Shown one piece after another: positions 38,130 to 38,301 of a stretch of DNA of 38,301 nt. The stretch comes from Bacillota bacterium (lineage in GTDB: Bacteria; Bacillota; Sulfobacillia; Symbiobacteriales; Symbiobacteriaceae), in NCBI GenBank assembly GCA_023623185.1, contig JAMNXV010000195.1:1-38301 (forward strand), given 5' to 3'. A program made the position numbers and the translations under genes. The notes beneath the pieces were generated by a model. The model saw nothing but the letters and a program-made list of their open reading frames with translations, did no database searches and was not told the DNA's origin. The first letter of the stretch is position 1. Every line of letters begins with the position of its first letter.

Positions 38130-38301
38130 TCAGGCGGCTGCTCTCCCTCCTCAGGCAGGACTTCTGGCTGAAGCTGCTGGCCCTGAGCGTCTCGGTGCTG
38201 CTCTGGGCCATGGTCGTGCAGGACTACAACAAGGTGACCTCGGTCTCCTTCGACGTCCCGCTCGAAGTCATCTCGCATCCGGAATACGAGGTGTTCGAGG
38301 G
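38126..38301 (+). CDS. cdaR: CdaR (YbbR-domain regulator of CdaA), 5' part
   Basis: The first 58 residues of a YbbR-domain protein are present; the frame runs off the window end. It begins with a basic segment and a membrane anchor (WLKLLALSVSVLLWAMVV), then SFDVPLEVISHPEYEVFE, the start of the first YbbR repeat. CdaR modulates CdaA activity in Bacillus and Listeria and the gene normally follows cdaA. ATG at 38126 overlaps the cdaA stop (ATGA), with GGGGGGC 7 bases upstream. Confidence 0.9.
   Translation, partial: MIRRLLSLLRQDFWLKLLALSVSVLLWAMVVQDYNKVTSVSFDVPLEVISHPEYEVFE

Overview
The window reads as a chromosomal segment of a very GC-rich member of the Firmicutes, most like Symbiobacterium. 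The reasons are strong GGAGG ribosome-binding sites, frequent GTG and TTG starts, Firmicutes-type gene order (rapZ-yvcK-whiA, cdaA-cdaR, hepT-rex), a TPP-riboswitch salvage operon and ECF sigma/anti-sigma pairs. No rRNA, tRNA, insertion sequence, phage gene or CRISPR array was found. The species assignment is an inference.

Layout. 1-3185: a thiamine salvage operon (thiD, a fused thiM-thiE, thiW) behind a TPP riboswitch with a visible terminator and antiterminator. 3503-5286: hemH, then a DsbA/FrnE-family thiol oxidoreductase whose active site is interrupted by an in-frame TGA. A compact stem-loop follows that TGA and has the geometry of a bacterial SECIS element, so the gene very probably encodes a selenoprotein (U-P-F-C active site). 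This is the most striking item. 5356-9994: two secreted proteins, an alpha/beta hydrolase and a phosphodiester glycosidase-type protein. 9998-11207: a LigB-type dioxygenase and an HxlR regulator transcribed divergently from overlapping promoters. 11289-14911: an HNH nuclease divergent from uvrA. 14986-20099: a zinc ribbon/TM/trypsin/substrate-binding-protein fusion, an ECF sigma factor with a small membrane partner, and uvrC. 20148-22346: a polysaccharide deacetylase lipoprotein and a convergent thioredoxin-membrane protein that seems to start at CTG. 22486-24428: an operon of DUF2089, a SHOCT-like protein and a DUF4097 protein. 24504-26601: a Gly/Met/Pro repeat protein, a Nudix hydrolase and a CPBP protease. 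26700-28438: a second ECF sigma/anti-sigma pair and a B-box membrane protein. 28464-29786: a ROK kinase and a small zinc-ribbon protein. 29902-35311: a degenerate PHP protein, then rapZ, yvcK, an EI-like/class II aldolase fusion and whiA. 35335-37182: hepT and rex. 37263 to the end: cdaA and the start of cdaR.

The genes fall into short operons with 1-4 nt overlaps: thiM-thiE/thiW, sigma/anti-sigma, rapZ/yvcK/EI-aldolase/whiA and cdaA/cdaR. Several sets work together: cofactor salvage, nucleotide excision repair (uvrA, uvrC), envelope stress sensing, and control of central carbon and cell envelope (RapZ, YvcK, CdaA, Rex). Protein folds and functions were assigned by reading motifs, with no database search.
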